64,000 bases of DNA from an uncultured Alphaproteobacteria bacterium (GTDB lineage Bacteria; Pseudomonadota; Alphaproteobacteria; Caulobacterales; Caulobacteraceae): NCBI GenBank assembly GCA_903909375.1, contig CAIVVM010000051.1:87222-151221 (forward strand), given 5' to 3'. The position numbers and the translations under genes are program-made. Position 1 is the first letter of the stretch. Each line of letters starts with the position of its first letter. The notes under the pieces were generated by a model. The model was not told the origin of the DNA and searched no databases. It saw only the letters and a list, made by a program, of their open reading frames with translations. Of this stretch, positions 43,574 through 52,738 are shown piece by piece.

Positions 43574-45862
43574 TCAGCGTTCTCCACCGAAACGGTAGCG
43601 CAAGCGCACCCCGAACATCCGCGGCTCGCCGTAGCTGTAGGTGGTGTATCCATTGGTTTCGAACGCTGCGCTCAACGCGACGACATAATCCTTGTTCAGG
43701 GCGTTCGTAACGAACACCGAGGCGTCCCAGCCGCTGCGCCCGATGTCTTTCATTTCCGCGCCCAGCGAGAGCAGACCGTACGACGGGATCACGCCGTCGC
43801 GCAGCGCCTTGTTGCCGGCGTCGTCACGCCACGACCAGTTGGCGAACACCGAGGCGTCGCCGAGCGATTCCGCCACCGGCAGACTGTATCGCGCGTTCAG
43901 GCCGTACTGGTGCATGGGACGGTTGGCGGTTTCCTGGGCGCGCAGGGCGGCGGCGTTCGCACCGGGGGCGAACCGCGTGAAATCGAAGTCCACGTAGCTC
44001 AGGAAGCCGCCCACCTGCAGGTCGCGAGTGAGGCTGGCCGTGACCTCGAGCTCGCCGCCGCGGATCTTCGCCGCGCCCGCATTGCTGGTCGACGCGAACT
44101 GCTGACCGGCCACGAACCGCGTCTCGGTCACCTGGATGTCGCTGTAGTTCTGCCGGTAGACGGCGAGATTGGTCCTGAGCGGCACGGGCCCCAGCCGCCA
44201 GTCCGCCTTCAGCCCCAGTTCATAGTCGGTGACATATTCCGGATCGAAGAACCGGCTGTCCGTGACGATGTTGGGGTTGAGCGCGTTGAAGCCTCCGGCG
44301 CGGTAGCCGCGACGGCTAGCGCCATAGACCAGGATCTGGTCCGTCGCCTGCCAGTCCAGACCGATCGTCCAGGTCGGCGCCTCGGTGCGCGTGTCCCCGG
44401 TGAGCGTGCATTGGGCGTCGGCGGACGCCGGCGGATTGACGCAGACCCTCTGGGCGTTCAGCCCGCGCGACTGAGCGAATCGCTGATCCCAAGTGTAGCG
44501 GAAGCCGGCCGTAACCTTCAGGCCCTGGACGAGTTCGGCCAGATCGTAGGTGCCCTGGCCGTATAGCCCCGCGCTCTCGGAGCCGAAGCGCGAGGCGTTG
44601 ATCACGGTGGCGCCGAAGGTGATGGCGGGGCGGTTGTAGTAGCCAGGCGTCGGATTCTTCAGGTAGAGGCCGCCCGCGATCCACTCGAGACGCCCGCCCA
44701 GCGACTTGCCGCGCAGCTGCAGTTCTTCGCTGTACTGGCCGAACTTGAAGACCTCGCCGTCAGGCTGGGCAAATTCGCTTACCGGGAAGGGCGACCCGTC
44801 GGCCTCGAGCGAATAGGTCCGCTTGGCCTGCATGTAGCCGAAGATATTGCGTACCGAGATGTCGTCGGTGATCGCGAACTCGGTAACGTTGGTGAGGAAC
44901 GTGTAGCGGCGCGTGGACTCGTTATCTAGGCTGCTTCCAATACGCGCGCGTATCCCGAGTTGCTGCTGTTGGGCGAACAGGCTCACTAGCTGCGGATATC
45001 GGGCGGCCGCACGCCCCGTCGGGGCCAGGCTGTTAAGGATGTACGACGAGCCGTTGTTGTCGGACACTAGTCGGTCGAGGGTGGTGACGTTCGTGATGCG
45101 ATCGGAGACCTGCCAGGCCAGCGTGCCCCTGATCGACCAGTAGTCCACGTCGTCCATTCGGAAGCCGCCCGGGTCGCTCGGCTGGCTCAGGACCTTTGTG
45201 AAGCCCTTGCGGTCCTGGGTCTTCGCCGCGATCCTGAGAACGAGCCGGTCGCCGGCCAACGGTACGTTCAGCATGGCATCCAGTTCGCGGTTGGCGTAGC
45301 TGCCGAGGCCGACCTGCACCCGGCCGCCGAACACATCGTCGGGCTGACGGGTCTGGAGAAGAACCGCGCCGCCGACGGAGTTGCGGCCAAATAGCGTGCC
45401 CTGCGGGCCCTTGAGGACCTGGACGTTCTGCAGGTCCATATAGAGACCCGGGCCCGCCACCGACTGGCCCAGCTGGTCGTAGGGAATCGGAACCTCGTTG
45501 AGGTAGATGAGCACGCCCGGCAGGCTCGCCTGCTGGCCCGTGCCCTGCCCACGGATGCTGATCGACACGTTGTCGCGCGTCTGGCCCTGGCTCGACAGGC
45601 CGGGCACCGCGCGCTCGAGTTCGACGATAGACTGGATGTTTTGACGGTCGAGCACAGCCGCCGAGACAACCGACACGGCCACAGGGACGCGCTGTAGCGT
45701 TTCTTCCCGACGACGGGCGGTCACGACGACCTCTTCGATCGCCGGGGAAGCGGCCGTCGCGGACTCTTCCGCCGCTTGCGCCGCTTGCGCCGGACCGGCC
45801 GGCAGCGCGGCCGCCAGGACGAGCCATGAGGTGTTCGCTACAGCCAGAGTCTTGAGTGTCAT
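43574..45862 (-). CDS. TonB-dependent receptor
   Basis: A 762-residue outer-membrane receptor. The signal peptide ends near AQAAQA; a TonB-box-like segment (EEVVVTARRREETLQRVPVAV), plug hallmark VLKGPQGTLFGRNSVGG and a barrel ending in RYRFGGER follow. It is the middle gene of a minus-strand operon, 86 bp after the sulfatase and 1 bp before the PQQ dehydrogenase. The probable substrate is a sulfated compound that the flanking enzymes desulfate and oxidise. Confidence 0.94.
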   Translation of the reverse strand: MTLKTLAVANTSWLVLAAALPAGPAQAAQAAEESATAASPAIEEVVVTARRREETLQRVPVAVSVVSAAVLDRQNIQSIVELERAVPGLSSQGQTRDNVSISIRGQGTGQQASLPGVLIYLNEVPIPYDQLGQSVAGPGLYMDLQNVQVLKGPQGTLFGRNSVGGAVLLQTRQPDDVFGGRVQVGLGSYANRELDAMLNVPLAGDRLVLRIAAKTQDRKGFTKVLSQPSDPGGFRMDDVDYWSIRGTLAWQVSDRITNVTTLDRLVSDNNGSSYILNSLAPTGRAAARYPQLVSLFAQQQQLGIRARIGSSLDNESTRRYTFLTNVTEFAITDDISVRNIFGYMQAKRTYSLEADGSPFPVSEFAQPDGEVFKFGQYSEELQLRGKSLGGRLEWIAGGLYLKNPTPGYYNRPAITFGATVINASRFGSESAGLYGQGTYDLAELVQGLKVTAGFRYTWDQRFAQSRGLNAQRVCVNPPASADAQCTLTGDTRTEAPTWTIGLDWQATDQILVYGASRRGYRAGGFNALNPNIVTDSRFFDPEYVTDYELGLKADWRLGPVPLRTNLAVYRQNYSDIQVTETRFVAGQQFASTSNAGAAKIRGGELEVTASLTRDLQVGGFLSYVDFDFTRFAPGANAAALRAQETANRPMHQYGLNARYSLPVAESLGDASVFANWSWRDDAGNKALRDGVIPSYGLLSLGAEMKDIGRSGWDASVFVTNALNKDYVVALSAAFETNGYTTYSYGEPRMFGVRLRYRFGGER

Positions 45863-45948
45863 TTGTACCCTCCCTCCCGACCGCCAAGGTCGGGTTTGTT
45901 CTGTGATTGATTACGTCGCGGGGCGCGGACCGTGCCGCGCCCGAGGCT

Positions 45949-48258
45949 TCAGTGGAGCACCACCTCCACCTTTTGGATGCGGCCCGAGAAGCGGGAAGGC
46001 AGGGGCGTCGCCGGGCTGACCGGCGATATGCGCGCCTCGCCGACGCTGAAGCTCGCGACGTCATAGACCGGGTCGGCGACGGGTCCGAGCGGCCCATTGG
46101 CCACCTTGCGGCCGTCCACGGTAAGCACGCCGACCGCCTCGAAGGGCGCTCCCGGAACCAGGCTCCCGCGCATCTCGAAGACGATCCTGATGTCGCCCAG
46201 GGGGAGCGGCTCGGCCGCGATCAGCCGCTGCCGCGTCCGGCCGGCGAAGTTATTCTCGTACACCAGCCGTCCGTCCTCGACGTAGAGGACGAATCCGCCG
46301 AGGCGGCTCCCGCTCGTTACCAGCACGCCGCTCGCGCCCGGCGTGATATGGGCGGAAACCGTGATGGCGTGGGGGCGGCTCAAGCTGGGTAGCGCCCGGT
46401 AGCTGAACCAGGGGCTGTCCGGGAAGTAGACGAAGCGCGTGCGTCCGGTCGCCAGCGTCGGAGGGGGATAGCGCACGTTAGGCGCCTCGATCGGGTTAAC
46501 GTTGTTTCGCTGCGCCTCCTCGGCAAAGGTCTGCTGGAGCTCGCGCAGCTTGTCGGGATAGGTGCGCGCCAGGTCTCGCGACTGACTGAAGTCGGCGGCG
46601 ACGTTGTAGAGTTCCCACCTGTCGGCGCCCGGCTCCGGACCGCGGCGAATGTTCTCGCCGAGGTTCTGGCCCACAATCCGGACACCCGCGGTCCAGCCGT
46701 CCTTGTAGATCGCCCGGCTCCCCCAGTTCTCGAAATACTGCACGCGGCGAGGCGATGGCGCGTCGGCACGATCAAACGTCGGCTCCAGACTGTGTCCATC
46801 CAGCGGGGTCTGCGCCACGCCGTCGATCGGCCTTGTCGCGTCGACGCCCGCCGCATCGAGGATCGTGGCGGCGAGGTCCGTGGCGTAGGCGAACTGGGTG
46901 CGCACCTCACCCCGTGCGCGGATCCGCTGAGGCCAGGAGACTACGAGCGGAACACGCGTGCCGCCCCAGTGCGATGCAATCCCCTTGGTCCACTGGAACG
47001 GCGTGCTGTTCATCCACGCCCAGCCCGCAGCATAGGCGTTCAGGTGCTCAGTGCCGCCCAAGGCATCCAGTTCAGCCAGCTGCGCCGCGATCGCGATCGC
47101 GGGCGCATGCGTGTCGTTGGAGCCCATCACCCCGTCCATGGCGCTGGCGCCGTTGTCGCTCGCCACATACAGGACCAGCGTGTTCTCGCCGCCTGGACCC
47201 GCGCGCACCCGGTCGAGTACGCGCCCGATCTCCACGTCCGTATGCTCGAGAAAGGCCGCATAGACCTCCATCTGGCGCGCAGCCAGTCGGCGTTGGTCAG
47301 CCGAGAGACTTTCCCATGGGGGAATCGCGTCGGGCCTCGGGGTCAGCACGGCGTCACGCGGAATCACGCCCAGGCGCTTCTGCCGCTCGAACGTCTCCCG
47401 CCGCAGCAAATCCCAGCCCTTGTCGAACTTCCCCTCGTACCGCGCGATCCAGTCTCTGGGGACATGGTGCGGCTTATGCGGCGCGGCGGGCGCGAAATAG
47501 AGGAAATAGGGCTTCTCCGGCGCGAGGGACTCCTGGACGTTCAGCCAGCGGATCGCCTCGTCGGCGATGTCAGTGGTGAGGTGATACCCCTCATCGGGCG
47601 TCTTCGGCGGAACGACCGCCATGGTGTCGCGGTAGAGCGGCGGCTCCCACTGGCTCACCTCGCCGATCATGAAGCCATAGAAGCGCTCGAAGCCGAGGCT
47701 GGTCGGCCAGTGATCGAAGGGACCGACGGGGCTGAGTTCCCAGTAGGGCGTGTTGTGCCACTTGCCGTAGGCGGCCGTGCTATAGCCGTTGCGGCGCAGC
47801 ACTTCGGCAATCGAGGCCGATTCCTTCGGCCAGACCCCATTGTAGCCCGGATACGGCCGGAACGCCTCGGGCGTGCTGCCGAAACCGACCCGATGCTGAT
47901 TGCGCCCGGAAAGCAAGGCGGCCCGCGTCGGCGAGCAGATCGCCGTTACATTGAAGGTCGTGTATCGCAGGCCCTCGTCGGCCAGCCGCGAGAGCGTCGG
48001 GGTTCGCGCTTGCCCGCCGAACGTTGAGGCGGCCGCAAATCCGGCGTCGTCAAGGAGGATGAGCACAATGTTCGGGGCGCCCGCGGGCGCTCGCGGCGGC
48101 GCCGGAACCTCTTGGCGCACGGCCGGCGTGGGGAGTGTAGCAGGGATTTCCGCGTCAGCGGCCGTCGCCGTGGCGAGGAGACAGCCCACACAAAGGTGCG
48201 CGGCGAACTGACGAATGCGCTCCTGCCCCATTTTCCGGCGCTTCCTCTGCTTCGTCAT
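45949..48258 (-). CDS. Large exported arylsulfatase
   Basis: A 769-residue sulfatase, larger than the two at 16 and 22 kb. Signal peptide (LCVGCLLATATAADA), NIVLILLDDAGFAAAS, formylglycine motif CSPTRAALLSGR with Cys108, GKWHNTP, and VASDNGAS. The last roughly 150 residues form an extra beta-rich domain (ITVSAHITPGASGVLVTSGS, VVFE-type strands) as in the AslA-type long arylsulfatases. First gene of the operon; two LacI-type palindromes lie 30-68 bp upstream of its ATG. Maturation to formylglycine would need an enzyme encoded elsewhere. Confidence 0.93.
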   Translation of the reverse strand: MTKQRKRRKMGQERIRQFAAHLCVGCLLATATAADAEIPATLPTPAVRQEVPAPPRAPAGAPNIVLILLDDAGFAAASTFGGQARTPTLSRLADEGLRYTTFNVTAICSPTRAALLSGRNQHRVGFGSTPEAFRPYPGYNGVWPKESASIAEVLRRNGYSTAAYGKWHNTPYWELSPVGPFDHWPTSLGFERFYGFMIGEVSQWEPPLYRDTMAVVPPKTPDEGYHLTTDIADEAIRWLNVQESLAPEKPYFLYFAPAAPHKPHHVPRDWIARYEGKFDKGWDLLRRETFERQKRLGVIPRDAVLTPRPDAIPPWESLSADQRRLAARQMEVYAAFLEHTDVEIGRVLDRVRAGPGGENTLVLYVASDNGASAMDGVMGSNDTHAPAIAIAAQLAELDALGGTEHLNAYAAGWAWMNSTPFQWTKGIASHWGGTRVPLVVSWPQRIRARGEVRTQFAYATDLAATILDAAGVDATRPIDGVAQTPLDGHSLEPTFDRADAPSPRRVQYFENWGSRAIYKDGWTAGVRIVGQNLGENIRRGPEPGADRWELYNVAADFSQSRDLARTYPDKLRELQQTFAEEAQRNNVNPIEAPNVRYPPPTLATGRTRFVYFPDSPWFSYRALPSLSRPHAITVSAHITPGASGVLVTSGSRLGGFVLYVEDGRLVYENNFAGRTRQRLIAAEPLPLGDIRIVFEMRGSLVPGAPFEAVGVLTVDGRKVANGPLGPVADPVYDVASFSVGEARISPVSPATPLPSRFSGRIQKVEVVLH

Positions 48259-48287
48259 TCGCGTCCGAAGACGCGGCGCGGCTGTTG

Positions 48288-48326
48288 ATGTAATGGATTA
48301 CATCCGCGTGATGTAATGGATTACAT
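48288..48326. promoter_or_regulatory. Two LacI-type operators ATGTAATGGATTACAT
   Basis: Two identical 16-bp palindromes at 48288-48303 and 48311-48326, 23 bp apart start to start, immediately upstream of the sulfatase operon. Size, symmetry and the TGTAA/TTACA arms fit LacI/GalR-family sites. A third, slightly different copy at 48938-48953 precedes the TIM-barrel gene. Confidence 0.8.
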
Positions 48327-48433
48327 AAACCGCTGATTTGTCAACGCTCGCGCGCGTTTCACGCGCAACTCCGGCAAGATGGGGCGCCGCAGACATCGGC
48401 GTGCGCTCCTGCGGGAGGAAGTCGAAGCTCGGC

Positions 48434-48920
48434 ATGGCGAGGTTAAAGGAGGTGGCGAGCCACGCTGGCGTCGCGACCGCCACGATGTCGCGCGTGCTGA
48501 GCAGCCCGGCGGTTGTCGAGGCGCGCAACCGGATGAGCGCCCTCATATCGGCGCAGTCGCTGGGCTTTGCGCCCAATTTCTCGTCCAAGAGCCTCAGGAG
48601 CACACGCATCGGGAAGATCGCGGCGCCGTCCCCGATATCTCCAACCCCTTCTTCTCCGAGGTCATCCAGGGCGCAGAGGCGGCCGCGCAGGCGGCGGGCT
48701 GATGAGCGGACCGCTCGACAGCCCTTTGAGCCGGGACAGGCTGAGAGGCTCGGAGGCTAGCGCCGTCCGGCATGGACGCATAGCAGGCCTGGAGACCGCC
48801 CGCGCGCAGTTCGAGATGACCGCGGGCAAGCAGGCGGCCACCCAGTTGCTCGCCCGTGCGCCTCATGCTGGGCACCCTAAACGGGAGATCGTCGAACCTA
48901 CCTATCTCCGCCGCCAATGA
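48434..48920 (+). pseudogene. Broken LacI-family regulator
   Basis: The first part encodes a good LacI DNA-binding domain: ARLKEVASHAGVATATMSRV, then ALISAQSLGFAPNFSSKSLR (hinge region). Near 48620 the frame shifts: the expected periplasmic-binding-like core continues in another frame as VPDISNPFFSEVIQGAEAAA until a TGA at 48700. Most of the core is missing, and a typical LacI C-terminus (KREIVEPTYLRR) appears in a further frame up to 48920. One frameshift plus an internal deletion therefore inactivate it, although a DNA-binding stub of about 90-110 residues could still be made. It lies between the operators it presumably once recognised. Confidence 0.82.
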
Positions 48921-48937
48921 ACACTCGCTCCCGGCCC

Positions 48938-48953
48938 ATGTAATCGGTTACAG
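48938..48953. promoter_or_regulatory. LacI-type operator, third copy (ATGTAATCGGTTACAG)
   Basis: A near-palindrome with TGTAA/TTACA arms around TCGG, 28 bp before the ATG of the TIM-barrel gene. It shares the arms of the twin sites before the sulfatase operon, implying shared control. Confidence 0.72.
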
Positions 48954-48980
48954 TCAAGGCGTCACCTCAGGAGCGTGTGC

Positions 48981-49991
48981 ATGGATCTCGGCAGACCTGA
49001 GGAACGCGGGCGCCAGACGAGGGGTCCTTTACCAAGGGGACCGTTCAGCGCGATCAGCCGACGCGGCTTCGTCGGATCCGCCGCCGCCTTCACGGCCGGG
49101 ACGCCGGCCTTTGCAGCCGAGAGCTTTGTGCAGCGGCATCGCCTCGAAATAGGCATACAGCTCTACATGCTGGGCCCAGACGTCGCGGGCGACCTCGACG
49201 GCGCACTCGCGGCCGTGGCGGCCATCGGCTATCGGCAGGTGGAGTTGGCGGGCTTCCTCGGTCGCGATGCCGCGTCTGTCCGCAAATCGCTGGATCAGGC
49301 CGGGTTGACGTGCCCGAGCGTCCACGTCCAGGGACGCAGCGCAGGGGGCATGGATCCAAGCCTGGAGGACCCAGGGCGGCTCGCAGACGCTCTCGCGGCC
49401 GTAGGCGCGCGGGTCGCGGTGATGCCGACCCCGCGCATTCCGCCGCGGCTCGGATTGCGGCCCGCCCCCGGCGAGGTGCGCGGCGCCTACCTGCGGCGCG
49501 TACTGCCTCAGTTCGCCGCGGAGGACTGGAAGGCCAACGCGGATTTTCTCAACCGCACCGCCGCGACCCTGGCGGGCCGCGGGATCAGGGTTGGCTATCA
49601 CAACCACAACGCCGAGTTCGCCCCCATCGGCGATACGACCGGTTTCGAGATTTTGCTCGCTGAGACAGACCCGGGGCGGATCACCTTCGAACTCGACACA
49701 GGCTGGGCCACTGCCGCGGGTGTCGACCCGGGCGCCTTGCTGGCGCAACATCCCGGTCGATTCAGCATGATGCACGTCAAAGACGTGAAGGCCTCCACAC
49801 GCCGCAACTTCGTCCTGCAGCAGGACCCGACGGAGGTCGGCAGCGGCGTCATCGACTGGCACCGCCTGCTGCCGCTCGCCCACCGCGCAGGCGTCAGCCA
49901 CTACTTCGTCGAGCAGGAGCCCCCATTCGAGCGACCGCGCCTGGCCTCAGCGCAGCTCAGCTTCGAGTACCTGACGCGCGTCCCAGCGTGA
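48981..49991 (+). CDS. Tat-exported xylose-isomerase-like TIM-barrel protein
   Basis: A 336-residue protein with a twin-arginine signal (SRRGFVGSAAAFTAGTPAFAAE), so it is exported folded. The mature domain is a sugar-phosphate isomerase/epimerase-like TIM barrel (AP-endonuclease 2 superfamily): EIGIQLYMLG, GYRQVELAGF, GYHNHNAEF, FELDTGWA, MMHVKDVK. The H-N-H, E/D and HVKD motifs are those of metal-binding members acting on sugars or inositols. The ATG at 48981 has AGGAG 8 bp upstream; a GTG two codons earlier is too close. A LacI-type operator precedes it, linking it to the sulfatase/receptor/PQQ operon and suggesting a sulfated carbohydrate-like substrate. Confidence 0.88.
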   Translation: MDLGRPEERGRQTRGPLPRGPFSAISRRGFVGSAAAFTAGTPAFAAESFVQRHRLEIGIQLYMLGPDVAGDLDGALAAVAAIGYRQVELAGFLGRDAASVRKSLDQAGLTCPSVHVQGRSAGGMDPSLEDPGRLADALAAVGARVAVMPTPRIPPRLGLRPAPGEVRGAYLRRVLPQFAAEDWKANADFLNRTAATLAGRGIRVGYHNHNAEFAPIGDTTGFEILLAETDPGRITFELDTGWATAAGVDPGALLAQHPGRFSMMHVKDVKASTRRNFVLQQDPTEVGSGVIDWHRLLPLAHRAGVSHYFVEQEPPFERPRLASAQLSFEYLTRVPA

Positions 49992-50106
49992 CAGATGCGT
50001 CACGGATAAGCCGCTCGCCCCGCTGCAGCTGCGTTCCCAGGGGTGTGTGCAGTCGCTGAGCAACGGGTCACCCATATTCGTCCGATTCAGCTCGAACTTT
50101 CGAGGT

Positions 50107-51012
50107 TCATGTTGCGCGTAGGCTGTTGTCGAGCCTTGCTAGGATGGCTGCGATAGCCCTGTCGGCCTCTTCGAGGAGGCCGGGAAACATCTGCCAGACG
50201 TGAATCATGTCCTGCCAGACTTGGAGCTCGACCTCTACGCTGGCTTCGCGCGCCCGATCAGCAAGCGCGATGGCGTCGCTCAGCAGCACCTCTTCCGAGC
50301 CGACCTGGATCAGCAGTGGCGGCAGCCCCGTCAGATCCGCCAGCGCTGGCGAGGCCAGCGGCTGTCGCGCATCTGCGCCTGCCATGTAGTCCGCCGCCAT
50401 CTCCTTGAGCACCGTCAGCGTTAGCAGCGGGTCGCGGCCATGGTGCGTGACGTAGCTTTCGCCCTCGCAGGCCAGGTTCGCCCAGGGGCTCAGCGCGATG
50501 ACGCCGGCTGGCATGTCCAGCCCGCGATCGCGAGCCGCCAATAGGGCCGCAACGGCCAGACCGCCGCCCGCTGATTCGCCTCCGACGATGATTGAACGGG
50601 CGGAGACACCGGCCGCCAGGAGGGCCGCGTAAGCGTCGACGGCGTCTTCGACGGCGGCAGGAAAGGCATGGTCCGGCGCCAGTCGGTAGTCGACGCTGAT
50701 CACTTCCCATCCGCTGGCGCGGGCCAGTGCGGTGGTCAAGCTCCGGCTGCCTGCCGGGTCGCCCATCACATAGCCGCCGCCGTGCAGGTGCAGGAACACG
50801 CCGGCCGCTTGTGAGCCATCGGCCTGCACGCGTTCCACTGGAACGCCGCCGAGCAGGTCAGCGGCGATCCTGATGTCCGAAGGCAGCGGCGGCTGGGCGG
50901 CCGAAAAGGCCAGGGACTGCGCCCGTCGATGGGCGATCGAGGCATCTGGCCCGCCGAGGAGTTCGATGAGCATCGCGCGGATGCCCGCGATCTGAGAAGG
51001 CGCCTCGGTCAT
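50107..51012 (-). CDS. Alpha/beta-hydrolase (HSL-family esterase)
   Basis: A 301-residue esterase of the hormone-sensitive-lipase family: oxyanion motif HGGGY (H77 onward), nucleophile elbow GESAGG with Ser147, acidic residue near SDAIALADRA, and histidine in MIHVWQMF. It starts at the ATG at 51012, 7 bp after the BVMO stop on the same strand; upstream in-frame starts overlap the BVMO. A BVMO next to an esterase is a classic arrangement: the esterase hydrolyses the ester or lactone made by the BVMO. The operon is headed by the TetR-type operators near 52.7 kb. Confidence 0.92.
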   Translation of the reverse strand: MTEAPSQIAGIRAMLIELLGGPDASIAHRRAQSLAFSAAQPPLPSDIRIAADLLGGVPVERVQADGSQAAGVFLHLHGGGYVMGDPAGSRSLTTALARASGWEVISVDYRLAPDHAFPAAVEDAVDAYAALLAAGVSARSIIVGGESAGGGLAVAALLAARDRGLDMPAGVIALSPWANLACEGESYVTHHGRDPLLTLTVLKEMAADYMAGADARQPLASPALADLTGLPPLLIQVGSEEVLLSDAIALADRAREASVEVELQVWQDMIHVWQMFPGLLEEADRAIAAILARLDNSLRAT

Positions 51013-51019
51013 GGTCGGC

Positions 51020-52630
51020 CTAGTTCGGAGCCGAGGTGAAGCGGAAGCCCTCGTATCCAGCTTGCGCGATGCCGTCGCAACGGTCGCTGTAAGCGCCGAA
51101 GCCGCCGAGATAGACGCCGAAGCGGCGCGGCTTTCCCGGTATATTGGTCCCGAAGTACCAGGACTCCGCATGCGGATAGAGGGTCTGGCCGACGATCTCG
51201 TTTGCGTGGCTGACCCAGTCGGCCTCCGCCGCTTCGGTGGTTTCGATGACGCCTATGCCCTCGCGGCGCATGTGGTCCAGGCAATCGGCGATCCAGTCCA
51301 CATGCTGCTCCACCGCCGTCGGCATGTTGGCCAGCACCGCCGGGCTGAGCGGGCCGGTGATCGTGAACAGGTTGGGAAAGCCCGCTACCCCCAGGCCGAG
51401 ATAGGTGCTGGGTCCCTCACGCCAGCGCGACTGCAACGTGACGCCGCCACGCCCGCGCACGTCGAGCGCCAGCAGCGCGCCGGTGATGGCATCGAAGCCG
51501 GTGGCCACCACCAGGTCGTCGAATTCGTAATCCGCGTCCGCGGTGCGCACGGTCTGTCCGACGACCTCGATGATCGGGGCGTTGCGGATGTCGACCAGAT
51601 TCACGTTCGGGCGATTGAAGGTCTCGTAGTAGTCGTCATCGAGAGGTGGTCGTTTCACGCCGATCGGGTGGGTCGTGGGGATCAGCGCGCGTGCGGTTTC
51701 CGGATCGTTCACGATCTTCAGGATCTGCTGACGCACGAAGGCCTGCGCCGTGGCGTTGGCCTCCAGGTTGCTGAACATGTCGGTGAAAGCGGTGAAGAAC
51801 CGCATGCCGCCCAGGTCCCAGTACTTCTGGTAGATGGCCTGCCGGTCAACCTCCGGCGTCTCCAGCGCGGATTGGGTCGGGGCGTCGAATGGCACCGCCC
51901 CAGGTGAAGTCGCGCAGCGCTCGCGGATCTCGCTATAGTGAGCCTTCACCCAGGCGTCGAAGTCTGGGTCGCTCGCCCGGTTCCAGGCCGGAAGGACCCA
52001 GTTGGCGGTGCGTTGGAAGACCTTGAGGTGCGCCGCCTCGCGGGCGATGTGCGGGATCGCCTGGACTGCTGAGGCTCCGGTGCCGATCACGCCCACGCGA
52101 CGGCCGGAGAAGTTCACGCGGTCATGCGGCCAGTCGGCCGTGTGCAGCAGCCGACCCTGGAAGGACCTGATGCCCGGGATGTCCGGCCAGTTGACGGCCG
52201 ACAGGCAGCCCATGGCCGAGATTACGAACCGGGCGGTGACCGTAGGGCCGCCCTGCGCGCGAACCCGCCAGATTTCGTCCGCCTCGTCGAAGACCAAGGT
52301 CTCCACGGCTGCACCAAAACGGAAGTGCCGGCGAAGGTCGAAGCGGTCGGCTACGTGGCCCAGGTAGTTCAGAATCTCGGGTTGCTCGGCATAGCGACGG
52401 CTCCAGGTCCAGTCCTGTTGCAAGTCCTGGGAGAACCCGTAGCTGTAGTAGTAGCTTTCGCAGTCGCAGCGGGCGCCAGGATAGCGGTTCCAGTACCAGA
52501 CGCCGCCCACATCCTCGCCGCGCTCGAAGCCAGCGACATGGAAGCCAAGGCTGGTCAACTTCTGGACGGCGTAGAGACCCGCGAAGCCCGCGCCGATGAC
52601 GACGGCGTCATAGTCGGGAACCCTGGACAT
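51020..52630 (-). CDS. Type I Baeyer-Villiger monooxygenase
   Basis: A 536-residue enzyme resembling cyclohexanone/cyclododecanone monooxygenases; it converts ketones to esters or lactones with FAD and NADPH. Motifs: GAGFAG (13-18), GGVWYWNRYPGARCD, BVMO fingerprint FQGRLLHTADWP (F157, H163, W167), second Rossmann GTGASA, ATGFD. The ATG at 52630 has AGGAGG at good spacing. It forms a unit with the esterase downstream, and its promoter region is shared with the divergent SDR gene and contains two copies of the GTAAC...GTTATG operator. Confidence 0.94.
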   Translation of the reverse strand: MSRVPDYDAVVIGAGFAGLYAVQKLTSLGFHVAGFERGEDVGGVWYWNRYPGARCDCESYYYSYGFSQDLQQDWTWSRRYAEQPEILNYLGHVADRFDLRRHFRFGAAVETLVFDEADEIWRVRAQGGPTVTARFVISAMGCLSAVNWPDIPGIRSFQGRLLHTADWPHDRVNFSGRRVGVIGTGASAVQAIPHIAREAAHLKVFQRTANWVLPAWNRASDPDFDAWVKAHYSEIRERCATSPGAVPFDAPTQSALETPEVDRQAIYQKYWDLGGMRFFTAFTDMFSNLEANATAQAFVRQQILKIVNDPETARALIPTTHPIGVKRPPLDDDYYETFNRPNVNLVDIRNAPIIEVVGQTVRTADADYEFDDLVVATGFDAITGALLALDVRGRGGVTLQSRWREGPSTYLGLGVAGFPNLFTITGPLSPAVLANMPTAVEQHVDWIADCLDHMRREGIGVIETTEAAEADWVSHANEIVGQTLYPHAESWYFGTNIPGKPRRFGVYLGGFGAYSDRCDGIAQAGYEGFRFTSAPN

Positions 52631-52652
52631 CGGTCGCCTCCTGCACCCAGTG

Positions 52653-52667
52653 CATAACAAACGTTAC
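52653..52667. promoter_or_regulatory. TetR-type operator, site 1 (BVMO side)
   Basis: CATAACAAACGTTAC; on the opposite strand GTAACGTTTGTTATG. It is 22 bp upstream of the BVMO start codon. Matches sites 2 and 3 in both half-sites (GTAAC and GTTATG). Confidence 0.68.
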
Positions 52668-52707
52668 GATTCGATCGGTTGGTCCGCAAGCCAATTGGAT
52701 GCCATAT

Positions 52708-52722
52708 GTAACGAACGTTATG
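52708..52722. promoter_or_regulatory. TetR-type operator, site 2 (SDR side)
   Basis: GTAACGAACGTTATG, 16 bp before the SDR start codon. It differs from site 3 (59198-59212) by one base. Both sites of this divergent promoter would let a repressor shut off both transcription directions. Confidence 0.7.
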
Positions 52723-52738
52723 TGTTTAGGAGGGTTTG

